Source: Acidobacteriota bacterium
Lineage (GTDB): Bacteria > Acidobacteriota > Vicinamibacteria > Fen-336
Direction: 5' to 3'
Length of the DNA: 64,000 nucleotides
Assembly (NCBI GenBank): GCA_022340585.1
Contig: JAJDNS010000011.1
Location: 1 to 64,000, forward strand
A program made the position numbers and the translations under genes. Positions within the stretch are counted from its first letter, which is position 1. Each line of letters opens with the position of its first letter. Positions 26,228 through 34,152 of this stretch are shown in pieces. Below the pieces are notes generated by a model. It had not been told where the DNA came from, did not search any database, and saw only the letters and a list, made by a program, of their open reading frames with translations.

Positions 26228-27373
26228 CTAGGCCCTCGAGCCGCTCTGCTTGCGCTCGCGAGAGGCGATGGTGCGCTCGAGGATGCGCGACGCGCGGGTG
26301 GCCGCCCCCTCGAGGACGTCGAGGGGGCCGATCGGCGAGCCTTCGGCGCCGTTGTCCCCGTACAGGACGAGGCGCACGGCGCCGCGGACGACCAGCGGCA
26401 CCGCTACCGCCTCCCGAGGCAGGATGCCCCCGAAGCGCTTGACGAGCTTCAGGTTCACGTAGGTCGGCTCCAGCGGCCCGACGTGGGGGCGGCCCTCCTC
26501 CACCGCCACCTTCAGGAAGGACGGCTGGCGGAGCGAGAGCACCGTCTCCCCCACGACCTCGGCCGGGGCCCGCCCCGGCGTCTCCAGGCCGAACTCTCCG
26601 ACCCCGTGGACCTGGTCGCCCTCCACGGCGAAGACCACGGCCCGGCTGAGAATCTGCGAGGCGAAGCGTAGGAGCAGGAGGACGACCTCGCCCGAGAAGT
26701 CGGCCGTGTAGGAGCCCGACTCGGAGAGAGTGGGCGCACGGTCCGGACGCAGGAGGGCCGCCGCCGCCGAGAAGGAGGCCCGCCCCATCGCCGGGGCCGT
26801 CTCCTCGGGGCCCGCCCGCGCAGAATCTCCCGCTGTCGGCTCGGACCCCTCGGCCGCGTCCTGCCGCCTCCCCTCGAGAAGGGTCATGGCGTGCATGAGC
26901 AGCTCCATCGGCGCCATGCCCTCGGGCACCACGAAGTCGCTGAGGTCCACCTCCACGTCGCCCCGCGCCCCCTCCGGAGAGGGAACGAAGTGGAAGTACC
27001 CCGTGTCCCACCCCAGCAGCTCGCTCACGACCTCCTGCAGGCGCTGGCGCACGACAGCGCCCAGCGTGCCCGGGGCCAGCACCCCCCTCTCGGCGAGTGC
27101 CTCGCCCAGGGGATGGAAGCGGGTCCCGTCGTGCTGCCGCTCGAGGGCGGCGGTGAGGTCGGCCTCGCTCACCAGCCCCTGCCGCAGGAGCCGCGCGGCC
27201 AGCGTCTCCGGGGACGCGCTGCTGGCGGCGTACACCACCAGGCCGTCGCGAAACACGATCACCGCGGTCTGATCGAGGGACGTGAGGGTCAGCCGGCCGC
27301 TCGGCCTGCTGGCCCCCAGGGTCTGGAGGAGGGCCGACAGCTCCAGGGTCTCCAGCCTCCCCGCGAAGCTCAT
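26228..27373 (-). CDS. DUF4388-domain protein with C-terminal GAF-like region
   Basis: The 381-residue protein begins with a DUF4388 (PATAN-like) module (about 1-165): MSFAGRLETLELSALLQTLG, then SGRLTLTS and VVYAASSASPETLAARLLRQ. DUF4388 domains are thought to be protein-interaction modules in two-component and c-di-GMP circuits. After a variable linker, residues about 215-370 resemble a GAF-like fold (FASQILSRAVVFAVEGDQVHGVGEFGL, VPLVVRGAVRLVLYGDNG). No catalytic motif is seen. Its ATG overlaps the stop of the upstream GGDEF-EAL gene by 4 bp (ATGA), so the two products are made together and may bind one another. Confidence 0.8.
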   Translation of the reverse strand: MSFAGRLETLELSALLQTLGASRPSGRLTLTSLDQTAVIVFRDGLVVYAASSASPETLAARLLRQGLVSEADLTAALERQHDGTRFHPLGEALAERGVLAPGTLGAVVRQRLQEVVSELLGWDTGYFHFVPSPEGARGDVEVDLSDFVVPEGMAPMELLMHAMTLLEGRRQDAAEGSEPTAGDSARAGPEETAPAMGRASFSAAAALLRPDRAPTLSESGSYTADFSGEVVLLLLRFASQILSRAVVFAVEGDQVHGVGEFGLETPGRAPAEVVGETVLSLRQPSFLKVAVEEGRPHVGPLEPTYVNLKLVKRFGGILPREAVAVPLVVRGAVRLVLYGDNGAEGSPIGPLDVLEGAATRASRILERTIASRERKQSGSRA

Positions 27374-29160
27374 GTCCCCGGATCCTCCGCGGGTGCCGAC
27401 GACTGCCGGGCGAGCTGGGCGCTGAGCCCGGCGGCCGGGACCGGGTGCCCCATGTGGAAGCCCTGCGCTTCCACGCAACCGAGCGTCCGGAGCAGGTCGA
27501 GCTGGGCGCGGGTCTCGACCCCCTGGGCGGCCACGCGGAGATCGAGGGCCCGCGCCACTCCCGCCATCGTTCCCAGGAGCGAGACGTCTTCGGGTCGGGC
27601 CGCGCGTTGCCGCAGGAACGTGAGGTCGAGCTTCACGCCGTCCAACGGCAGCTCGGAGAGCCGGCTGAGGACGGGATGGCGGACCGCCATCCGGTCCAGC
27701 ACCAGGGCGACGCCAAGGGCCTTGAGCCGGTGGAGCACGTCCAGCGAATGGGGCAGGCTCCTGACGACCGTCTCCTCCGGCAGCTCGAGCTCGAGAAGGC
27801 GGGGCAGGAGCCCGGTCTCGGCGAGGGCTTCCTTCACCGTCTCCGGAAGCTCCTTCCGGAGGAGCTCGGGGCCGGCGACGTTCACCGCGATGCGGAGCCC
27901 GCTCTTCTCGCGCTGCCAGTCGCGGGCCTGGGTGGCGGCGGTCCGGAAGATCCAGGGCTCGATGGCGAGGATGAGTCCCGTGAAGTCGGCGTGAGAGAGG
28001 AAGCTCCGGGGGAAGACGAGGCCGTGACGGGGATGCTGCCACCGCAATAGGGCCTCCACCGCCACGATGCGCGACGTCGCCAGGTTGAGGACCGGCTGGT
28101 AGTGCAGCTCGCCGGGGAGCGAGGGAGCGTCGGCGAGGGCGAGGCGGCCGCTCCCGAGCGTCCGGACCGCCGACTCGAGCTCGAGGGGATCGAGCCCGGC
28201 CGCCGAGGCGGGAAGCGCGCAGGACTCGAGACGGTCACCCCCGGCCGCGCGGGCGCGCTCCAGCGCCTCCCGCGCCGCCGAGAGAAGGGTCCCGGCGTCG
28301 GAGCCGTGCTCCGGGAAGATGGACACCCCCAGGCTCGCGGTCACGCGGGCCACCTGTCCGGGGAGCCCGAAGGGCTCCCGGATCGCCTCCAGCACCTTGG
28401 CGCCGATCTGCAGGGCGTCGTCGGCATCGCGGAGGCCGGAGGCCACCATGACGAAGGCGTCAGCCTCGAGCCGGGCCACGGTGTCTCCCTCGCGGACGAC
28501 CCGAGCCAGGCGCCGGCCCACCGAGCGCAGCAGGCGGTCTCCCAGGTCGCGCCCGAGCGTGGCGTTGATCGCGGAGAACTGGTCCAGGTCCAGGTGGAGC
28601 ACCGCCACCCGCGCCCGACGACGGTAGGCCTGGGCGAGGGCGGTCGACAGACGATCCCGCACGAGGAGACGGCTCGTGAGGCCGGTGACCGCGTCGTGAT
28701 AGGCGTCGCCCAGGGCGAGTGGGGTGGGTGCCTCGCTTGAGCCTTCCCGGACGGGAGCTTCGTCGCGTCGCCGAGCCACGGGATCCCCGAGGGCGAGCTG
28801 GAGCCGCCCGTCGGCGAGGCGTCGGGCGCTCACCTCCACCTGCACGAGGGTCCCGTCGCCGCGGAGCAGTCCGAGGGTCTTCTTGAGCGTCTGCTTCCGC
28901 CGGAGCGCGAGGAGCAGGGCCAGATCGCCGGGGGCGTCCCGGGGCACGAGGTCGGCGAGCGACAGACCCAGAAGGGCGGGGCGGGTGCGTCCCAGAATGG
29001 GAGGCGCCTTCGGGCTCACCGCGACGATGAGCCCCTCGATGGTGGCCAGCAGCACGGCGCCGGAGGCCCGCTCGGTGACGACACGGTTCCGGGGGTTCCC
29101 CTCGTGCATCGCCTCGAGCACGGCGCGGAGCGTATGGGAAGCGTCGGGTTCGTCAGCCAC
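27370..29160 (-). CDS. PAS-GGDEF-EAL protein with degenerate catalytic motifs
   Basis: The 596-residue protein has a PAS-like sensor (about 30-135), a GGDEF-type domain (150-310) and an EAL-type domain (330-580). The GGDEF signature reads LEADAF, so cyclase activity is unlikely. The EAL domain keeps EALLRW and the Asn of AVNVAG, but the usual DDFG is LDRM, and the general-base Glu of the usual AEGVET is Gln (AQGVET). It is therefore more likely a c-di-GMP or GTP sensor or scaffold than an enzyme. It has no transmembrane segment. A GTG start follows GAGGACCC. It is translationally coupled to the DUF4388 protein. Confidence 0.88.
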   Translation of the reverse strand: MADEPDASHTLRAVLEAMHEGNPRNRVVTERASGAVLLATIEGLIVAVSPKAPPILGRTRPALLGLSLADLVPRDAPGDLALLLALRRKQTLKKTLGLLRGDGTLVQVEVSARRLADGRLQLALGDPVARRRDEAPVREGSSEAPTPLALGDAYHDAVTGLTSRLLVRDRLSTALAQAYRRRARVAVLHLDLDQFSAINATLGRDLGDRLLRSVGRRLARVVREGDTVARLEADAFVMVASGLRDADDALQIGAKVLEAIREPFGLPGQVARVTASLGVSIFPEHGSDAGTLLSAAREALERARAAGGDRLESCALPASAAGLDPLELESAVRTLGSGRLALADAPSLPGELHYQPVLNLATSRIVAVEALLRWQHPRHGLVFPRSFLSHADFTGLILAIEPWIFRTAATQARDWQREKSGLRIAVNVAGPELLRKELPETVKEALAETGLLPRLLELELPEETVVRSLPHSLDVLHRLKALGVALVLDRMAVRHPVLSRLSELPLDGVKLDLTFLRQRAARPEDVSLLGTMAGVARALDLRVAAQGVETRAQLDLLRTLGCVEAQGFHMGHPVPAAGLSAQLARQSSAPAEDPGT

Positions 29161-29280
29161 GGGTCCTCGCCTGGCCAGCCCAACGGCGGTGAGCGCATCG
29201 GCCTTCGGATGGCAGCAGGTGTCCGACCCTGGACACTAGCACAGCCCGCACCAACGAGGCGACCAGCAAAAGGCCCGGGG

Positions 29281-30546
29281 TCAGTCGAGCTCTCCCTCGA
29301 CGAACCAGGCCTCGCGCAGGCGGTCGTAGAAGAGGCGAAAGACACCCCCGCCGGCCAGGGCCACGTCCCACTCCTCGCGGCTCCATGCCGCGTCCCACCA
29401 GTCGCCGGAGCTGCGCCAGGGCCCCGCCCAGGCCGACACCGCCCCCCGCACGCCGGGAGCCGCCACGAACGCCGGGGCCCCCTCCTTGAGGACCACGTGA
29501 GCGAGGCGCGGCGGACGGTAGGCGCGGAGCGCCACCTGCAGCGGAGGCGGCGCATCCGGGGCCGGGGTGGCCGGTCCCGGAGAGAAGGTGCCGACAGCGA
29601 AGGCACCGGGACGGTGCGTGTCGAGAAGCCGGGCCTCGCCCCCGCGACCCGCCGCCGTCCACTCGTGCAGGCGCGCCATCGTCTCGGCGAGCCGCTCCGG
29701 CGAGGGCATCGCGGGGTCGAGGAGGGAGAACTGCACCTCCCGCGCGGGGGTGGGCTCGGCCCGGGCGGTGATCCGCTGGATGGCGTCACGGGGAGGGTGG
29801 ACCTCGAGATCGAGCAGGGCCAGGGTGCGCCACGTGCGCGGCTCTCCCGAGGGGGCGGCCGGCCGGAGTGTTCGGCGGTGCGTCGAGCCATCCACGAGGC
29901 CGAGGTCGAGCAGGAGCGAGGCCGCCCGCCGCCCCCGTCGAACGAGGCCGGCACACAGCGGCTCGAGGACACGACCGAGGAGAAACGCGAGGGGTTCCAG
30001 GCCGTCCACTGGCCAGTCCAGCTCGAGGGTCATCTCGAAGGCCTCGGGGACCGGTGCCGGCACCAGAACGCCCTCGTCCTCCCCACGCGCGAGCCGTCGC
30101 AGACGCGGCCCCTCGGGGCCAAAGCGAGCCGCCAGTCCGTCGGGGGGAAGGCGCTGGAGGTCGCCGATCGTGCGCAGCCCCCAGCGGAGCAGGATCTCCT
30201 CCCGCGCGGGCGCGAGGTCGAGGAGCGCGAGCGGGAGAGGGGCCAGGGCATCGGCTTCCCCTCCCGCGGGCACGATCGTCACCCCCGGGCGAGCCCGGGC
30301 GAGGACGAGCACCGCCGTGCGGGTGAAGGCGAGCGCGACCTGCGCTTCCAGGGCCCGCGACGCCGCGGCGTCGAGAAGGGCGTGGCCCAGCTCCCGCGGC
30401 GTCGGCCAGGCGCGACCGAGACCGTGAAGATCGAGGAGCACCGGCGTGGGGCCACGGGCCTCGACTCGCGGCGTGAAGCCGCGAGCGACCAGGAGGAGTG
30501 TGTCCTCGGCCGGGAGGGGCCGGGGAGAGTGCAGGCCGCCGTACAT
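29281..30546 (-). CDS. imuB: ImuB-like Y-family polymerase homologue
   Basis: The 421-residue protein resembles ImuB, the non-catalytic Y-family relative that bridges the beta clamp and the error-prone polymerase DnaE2 (ImuC) in damage-induced mutagenesis. A helix-hairpin-helix-like stretch (RWGLRTIGDLQRLPPDGLAARFG) and the little-finger region can be placed in the middle, and the C-terminal ImuB-type tail (RLFYDRLREAWFVEGELD) is present. The N-terminal palm is shorter than usual and lacks the acidic metal-binding residues. The ATG at 30546 is chosen over an upstream one inside the imuA end. It starts 22 bp after imuA; no dnaE2 gene follows. Confidence 0.8.
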   Translation of the reverse strand: MYGGLHSPRPLPAEDTLLLVARGFTPRVEARGPTPVLLDLHGLGRAWPTPRELGHALLDAAASRALEAQVALAFTRTAVLVLARARPGVTIVPAGGEADALAPLPLALLDLAPAREEILLRWGLRTIGDLQRLPPDGLAARFGPEGPRLRRLARGEDEGVLVPAPVPEAFEMTLELDWPVDGLEPLAFLLGRVLEPLCAGLVRRGRRAASLLLDLGLVDGSTHRRTLRPAAPSGEPRTWRTLALLDLEVHPPRDAIQRITARAEPTPAREVQFSLLDPAMPSPERLAETMARLHEWTAAGRGGEARLLDTHRPGAFAVGTFSPGPATPAPDAPPPLQVALRAYRPPRLAHVVLKEGAPAFVAAPGVRGAVSAWAGPWRSSGDWWDAAWSREEWDVALAGGGVFRLFYDRLREAWFVEGELD

Positions 30547-30568
30547 CACCGTCTCCTGCCCGGGCGCC

Positions 30569-31321
30569 TCAGGCGTACGAGGCGGTGAAGGCGACCTCGG
30601 CCGACTGCAGGGCATGACGGCCCGCACTCACTCGCGCGCCGAGGCCGGCGAGCAACCGCCCGGGGCCGGGAGGGGCCGACCACCGGAGCCCCGTGCGCGC
30701 CAAAGCGAGGGACATTCCCCCGGGGCCAAACGCCACGTGGCGATCGGCGACGAGCAGAAGCACGGTCTCCGTCTCCTCGACCGTCCGCTGGAGCCGGACC
30801 CAGGTCGTGGCCGGCAGGCGAGCGCGCTCGCGGTCGGCCACCCCGGCGAGATCGAGGATCACGACCTCGAAGAGCCCCGAGCCGGCCAGCGTGGCGACCG
30901 CGGCCGTGGCCTCGGCAAGCGCCCGGGGCCGCGGCTCCTCGCTTCCTCCCCGCGGCCCGCGCAGCCAGAGCATGCGGGCGAGGGCAATGCCGGCCGCCCC
31001 GGCCGAGGCCGGGTCGAAACGGTCGAGGGGATCCACCAGCGCGGCGAGCGCTCCGGCCCGCGTCGTCCGGGCGATCAGCGCGAGAACGAGTCCCGTACGG
31101 CCCGAGGAGACGGGGCCGTGGACCTCGGAGAGGTGCCCCCGCGGGAAGCCCCCCTCCAGCAGATGGTCGACCCCCGCCTGGCCCGTCGGAACGCGCCGGT
31201 GCCTCCGGTCCTCGCCCCGGAGAGGGGGGGCCTCGGCCTGGAGCTTCTTCTCCCGGAGGAGTGTCTCCAGGGCAGCCTTCGTTGCGGGGCCGGTCCGGAA
31301 AGAGGAGAGTGTCGTGGCCAT
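30569..31321 (-). CDS. imuA: ImuA-like RecA-fold protein
   Basis: The 250-residue protein has a RecA/SulA-like core with a Walker-A-like segment GPVSSGRTGLVLA (about residue 68) and a hydrophobic Walker-B-like strand FEVVILDLAGV. The preceding TGQAGVDHLLEGGFPRGHLSEVHG matches ImuA proteins, which act with ImuB and DnaE2 in mutagenic translesion synthesis. The canonical lysine of Walker A is Arg here, so ATP hydrolysis is doubtful, as for other ImuA members. A TTGACG-N17-GATCAT promoter candidate lies just upstream. I saw no LexA box that I could defend. Confidence 0.75.
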   Translation of the reverse strand: MATTLSSFRTGPATKAALETLLREKKLQAEAPPLRGEDRRHRRVPTGQAGVDHLLEGGFPRGHLSEVHGPVSSGRTGLVLALIARTTRAGALAALVDPLDRFDPASAGAAGIALARMLWLRGPRGGSEEPRPRALAEATAAVATLAGSGLFEVVILDLAGVADRERARLPATTWVRLQRTVEETETVLLLVADRHVAFGPGGMSLALARTGLRWSAPPGPGRLLAGLGARVSAGRHALQSAEVAFTASYA

Positions 31322-31345
31322 TCGAGTTTCGCTTTTTCTTCGTCA

Positions 31346-31374
31346 ATGATCGTCCCCGTTTGAGCGAGCGTCAA
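31346..31374 (-). promoter_or_regulatory. Candidate promoter of imuAB
   Basis: Reading toward imuA, TTGACG (31374-31369) and GATCAT (31351-31346) are 17 bp apart, and the -10 box ends 24 nt before the ATG. A second TTGACG (31346-31341) immediately follows, forming a direct repeat that could matter for regulation. Confidence 0.5.
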
Positions 31375-31454
31375 GACCGAAAACCTTGTAGTCGCGGACA
31401 GGGAGAACCACTAGCCGTGGGCGGCCGGGGGGCGGGGCGTCCGAGGGAAGAGGC

Positions 31455-32183
31455 TCAGGGAGCCGGGTCGAGTGTGGCCGGGGACCATCCACCGCGTCCC
31501 GCGAGAACGCGCTCGAGGGGGAGGCGAACGTTCTCGGCCAGCCGCAGGTGCCCCGGAGCGTTCGGGTGGAGCCCGTCACGAAAGAGGAACTCGGGGTGGC
31601 CCGCCACGCCGGCGAGAAGGTCCGGCACGAGGGTGACCTGCTGCTCGGCGGCGAGCCGGACGAAGATCTGCTCGAAGCGGCGGGTCCGGTCGGTGTCGTC
31701 ACGGACCGGGAGACGAACGCCGACCAGCAGCAGCCGGGAGCCCGCGGCACGACCCTCCACGAGGATCCGGCGGAGCCCGGACTCGACGTCCTCCAGCGGC
31801 AGCCCGCGCAAGCCGTCGTTCACCCCCAGGGCCACGACCAGAACGTCCGGGCGGCGGGCCAGCACGGCCGGCAGCCGAGCGAGCCCCTGGGCCACGGTAT
31901 CCCCGCTGACCCCGGCGTTGAGGACCCGGATGGGACGGTGCCGCGCGGCGAGTGTCCGGCCCACGAGGGCCGGCCAGGCCTCGTCCTCGCTCAGCCGCCA
32001 CCCCGAGGTCAGGCTGTCGCCGAGGAAGGCCACGAGCGGGCCTTCACCAACGTGGCAGGCCGGCCAGGAGGCAACGATGATCGCCGCCGGCAGAAGCGGC
32101 CGTAGCCGCGGACACCGGCCCGCCAGCGCTCGCAGCACCCGGGCCAGCCGCTTCGCCCCCCGGCGCCCGCTCATCGACAGCAT
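31455..32183 (-). CDS. SGNH/GDSL-family esterase (TesA-like)
   Basis: The 242-residue protein carries the SGNH blocks: block I GDSLTSG with nucleophile Ser57, block II glycine in NAGVSGDTV, block III Asn in GVNDGLRG, and block V D..H in DGLHPNAPGH. It resembles TesA/arylesterases that hydrolyse acyl esters. A basic N-terminus and a hydrophobic run ending in SWPAC (about residues 31-43) look like a lipoprotein or other export signal. An alternative ATG at 32174 removes three residues. It lies 15 bp after the upstream oxidoreductase gene and may be co-transcribed with it. Confidence 0.85.
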   Translation of the reverse strand: MLSMSGRRGAKRLARVLRALAGRCPRLRPLLPAAIIVASWPACHVGEGPLVAFLGDSLTSGWRLSEDEAWPALVGRTLAARHRPIRVLNAGVSGDTVAQGLARLPAVLARRPDVLVVALGVNDGLRGLPLEDVESGLRRILVEGRAAGSRLLLVGVRLPVRDDTDRTRRFEQIFVRLAAEQQVTLVPDLLAGVAGHPEFLFRDGLHPNAPGHLRLAENVRLPLERVLAGRGGWSPATLDPAP

Positions 32184-32198
32184 CCCTCTCGCACCGGC

Positions 32199-33212
32199 TC
32201 ACGCCACCCGAACGACGACCTTCCCGAGGTGTCCCTGACTCTGGAGGTGCTCGAAGGCCGCCGGCGCGTCTTCGAAGGCGAAGACGCGGTCGATCACCGG
32301 CCGCAGCCGGTAGCGTGAGATGACGCGGTTCAGCGCGTCGAAGGTGTCACGGCTCCCCACGAGGACCCCTTGCAGCCGGACACCCCTCATGAACACGAGG
32401 GCGAGATTGAGCGTCGCCTCGAGCCCGGACAGGCTCCCGACGAGGCTGACGTGTCCCCCCACCCGCACCGCTCTCAGGGACCGCGGGAGCGTCTCCGCTC
32501 CCCCCAGCTCGAGGACGTGATCGACGCCGACCCCGCCCGTCAGCTCCTTCACCTGCCGGTCCCAGTCCGGGGTCGTTCGATAGTTGACGGTCTCGCTGGC
32601 TCCCAGCTCCCGGGCGCGCTTCAGCTTGGCGTCGCTCGACGACATGACGATGACCCGCGCGTCGAGGCAGCGGGCGAGCTGCAGGGCAAAGAGCGCCACC
32701 CCGCCGGTCCCCAGGACGAGCAGTGTCTGTCCCGCGGTGAGCCCCCCCTGCTCGACGAGGGCGTTCCAGGCGGTGACCCCGGCGCACGGCAGGCACGCGG
32801 CCTCCTCGAGCGAGAGGTGCTCGGGCACGCGGACCACGCCTTCGGCCCCAAGGACGACCTGCTCCGCCAGGAGGCCGTCGAGCGGTCCCCCGAGGCTCGA
32901 GCGCACGTGCTCGCGGCGGGGCGGGCCCGAGATCCACGCCTGGTTGAAGATCCCGGCGACCCGGTCCCCCTCCCTCACGCGGGTGACACCGGGCCCCACC
33001 GCGGACACCAGGCCGGCCCCGTCGGAGAGGGGAACCAGCGGCAGGGGCTGCTTCGGGTTGTACGAGCCTACGACGGTGAGGAGGTCGCGGTAGTTGAGAG
33101 AGGTCGCCCGGACCTGGACCGCCACCTGCCCCGGCCCCGGCCGAGGCTCCTCGCGCTCGACGAGGGTGAGCGCGTCGAGCCCGAAACGATCCTGGATCTG
33201 CCACGCGCGCAT
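32199..33212 (-). CDS. Zinc-independent medium-chain dehydrogenase/quinone reductase family enzyme
   Basis: The 337-residue protein has the GroES-like N-terminal domain (RATSLNYRDLLTVVG, VPLSDGAGLVSAVG) and a Rossmann domain with VLGTGGVALFALQLA. The structural-zinc Cys cluster of alcohol dehydrogenases is absent, which places it with quinone-oxidoreductase-like, NADPH-using members. It should reduce an enone, quinone or related substrate in the cytoplasm. It is divergent from the EEP lipoprotein gene with about 50 bp between starts and is followed closely by the SGNH esterase gene. Confidence 0.88.
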   Translation of the reverse strand: MRAWQIQDRFGLDALTLVEREEPRPGPGQVAVQVRATSLNYRDLLTVVGSYNPKQPLPLVPLSDGAGLVSAVGPGVTRVREGDRVAGIFNQAWISGPPRREHVRSSLGGPLDGLLAEQVVLGAEGVVRVPEHLSLEEAACLPCAGVTAWNALVEQGGLTAGQTLLVLGTGGVALFALQLARCLDARVIVMSSSDAKLKRARELGASETVNYRTTPDWDRQVKELTGGVGVDHVLELGGAETLPRSLRAVRVGGHVSLVGSLSGLEATLNLALVFMRGVRLQGVLVGSRDTFDALNRVISRYRLRPVIDRVFAFEDAPAAFEHLQSQGHLGKVVVRVA

Positions 33213-33261
33213 CGCCCCCCCCCAACGGCACCTTCAAGCGAGTCCGTTCTATCATGGCGGG

Positions 33262-34065
33262 ATGCGGGGTGCATTCATGGTGCCGATACTGGCGGTCCTC
33301 ACCTTCGGGGCGTGCGCCAGCGCCCAAAACTACACCGACCCCGACGGGCCCCGGCACGAAACCCACCACGGCAACGCCCGGGGGCGGGACGACACGCTCC
33401 GCGTGGTGAGCTTCAACGTGAAGTTCGCGGTGAAGGTGGACGAGGCCATCGCCGACATCCAGGACACGCCGGCTCTGCGCAAGGCGGACATCCTCGCCCT
33501 CCAGGAGATGGACGCCGAGGGCACGGGGCGGATCGCCCGGGCCCTCGAGATGAACTCCATCTTCTTCCCGGGAGCGATCCACCCCAAGACCGGACGCGAC
33601 TTCGGGAACGCGCTGCTCTCCCCCTGGCCCCTCCACGACGCACGCAAGCTCATCCTGCCCGGGGCGAGCCGCTTCACCGGGCTGAAGCGAGCGGCGACGG
33701 TGGCGACGGTGTGCGTGGGAGGGCATCGCATCCGCGCCTACTCGGTGCACCTCGAGACCCCCATCCACCTGAGCCGCAAGGGGCGGCGCGCCCAGGCCCG
33801 GGCCATCGTCGACGATGCGCGCTCCTCCACCGGTCCGGTAGTGGTCGCGGGCGACTTCAACACACGAGGGTTGACCGAGCCGTTCGAGAGCGCGGGCTTC
33901 CTCTGGCTGACCCGGAACCTGCGCGACACGTCGATGTGGTGGGAGCTCGACCACATCTACGCGCGGGGTCTCGAGCCCGCCGGGCCCGCCACCGCTGGCA
34001 CCGCCGAAGACATCCACGACGCGAGCGACCACCGGCCGGTGTGGGCCCTCCTCGCCCTCAAGTGA
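33262..34065 (+). CDS. Endonuclease/exonuclease/phosphatase-fold lipoprotein
   Basis: The 267-residue protein has the DNase I-like EEP fold with its key motifs: SFNVKF, LQEMDAEGTGRIA (metal-binding Glu), GDFNT (Asp/Asn) and LDHIYARG...ASDHRPV (catalytic His). The N-terminus MVPILAVLTFGAC looks like a lipoprotein signal with an approximate lipobox, which would place it in the envelope. Extracellular EEP proteins act as nucleases, phosphodiesterases or sphingomyelinase-like enzymes; the sequence does not decide. A TATCAT box (33250-33255) ends 6 nt before the ATG, so the message may be leaderless. Confidence 0.85.
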   Translation: MRGAFMVPILAVLTFGACASAQNYTDPDGPRHETHHGNARGRDDTLRVVSFNVKFAVKVDEAIADIQDTPALRKADILALQEMDAEGTGRIARALEMNSIFFPGAIHPKTGRDFGNALLSPWPLHDARKLILPGASRFTGLKRAATVATVCVGGHRIRAYSVHLETPIHLSRKGRRAQARAIVDDARSSTGPVVVAGDFNTRGLTEPFESAGFLWLTRNLRDTSMWWELDHIYARGLEPAGPATAGTAEDIHDASDHRPVWALLALK

Positions 34066-34119
34066 CGGGTGGCGGACCTGTCTCGTGTTGTAGACTGGCG
34101 CGGCGGCATTGACGGCGCC

Positions 34120-34135
34120 GTTCAACTCGTTGAAC
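34120..34135. promoter_or_regulatory. 16-bp palindrome upstream of the M16 peptidase genes
   Basis: GTTCAAC and GTTGAAC are perfect inverted arms around a 2-nt centre, 5 bp before the GGGAGG ribosome-binding site and 17 bp before the ATG. It is centrally placed in the 5' leader if the TAGACT box at 34091-34096 is the -10. It could be an operator for an unknown regulator or a small RNA hairpin that limits translation. Confidence 0.55.
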
Positions 34136-34152
34136 CCCCCGGGAGGATCCCC

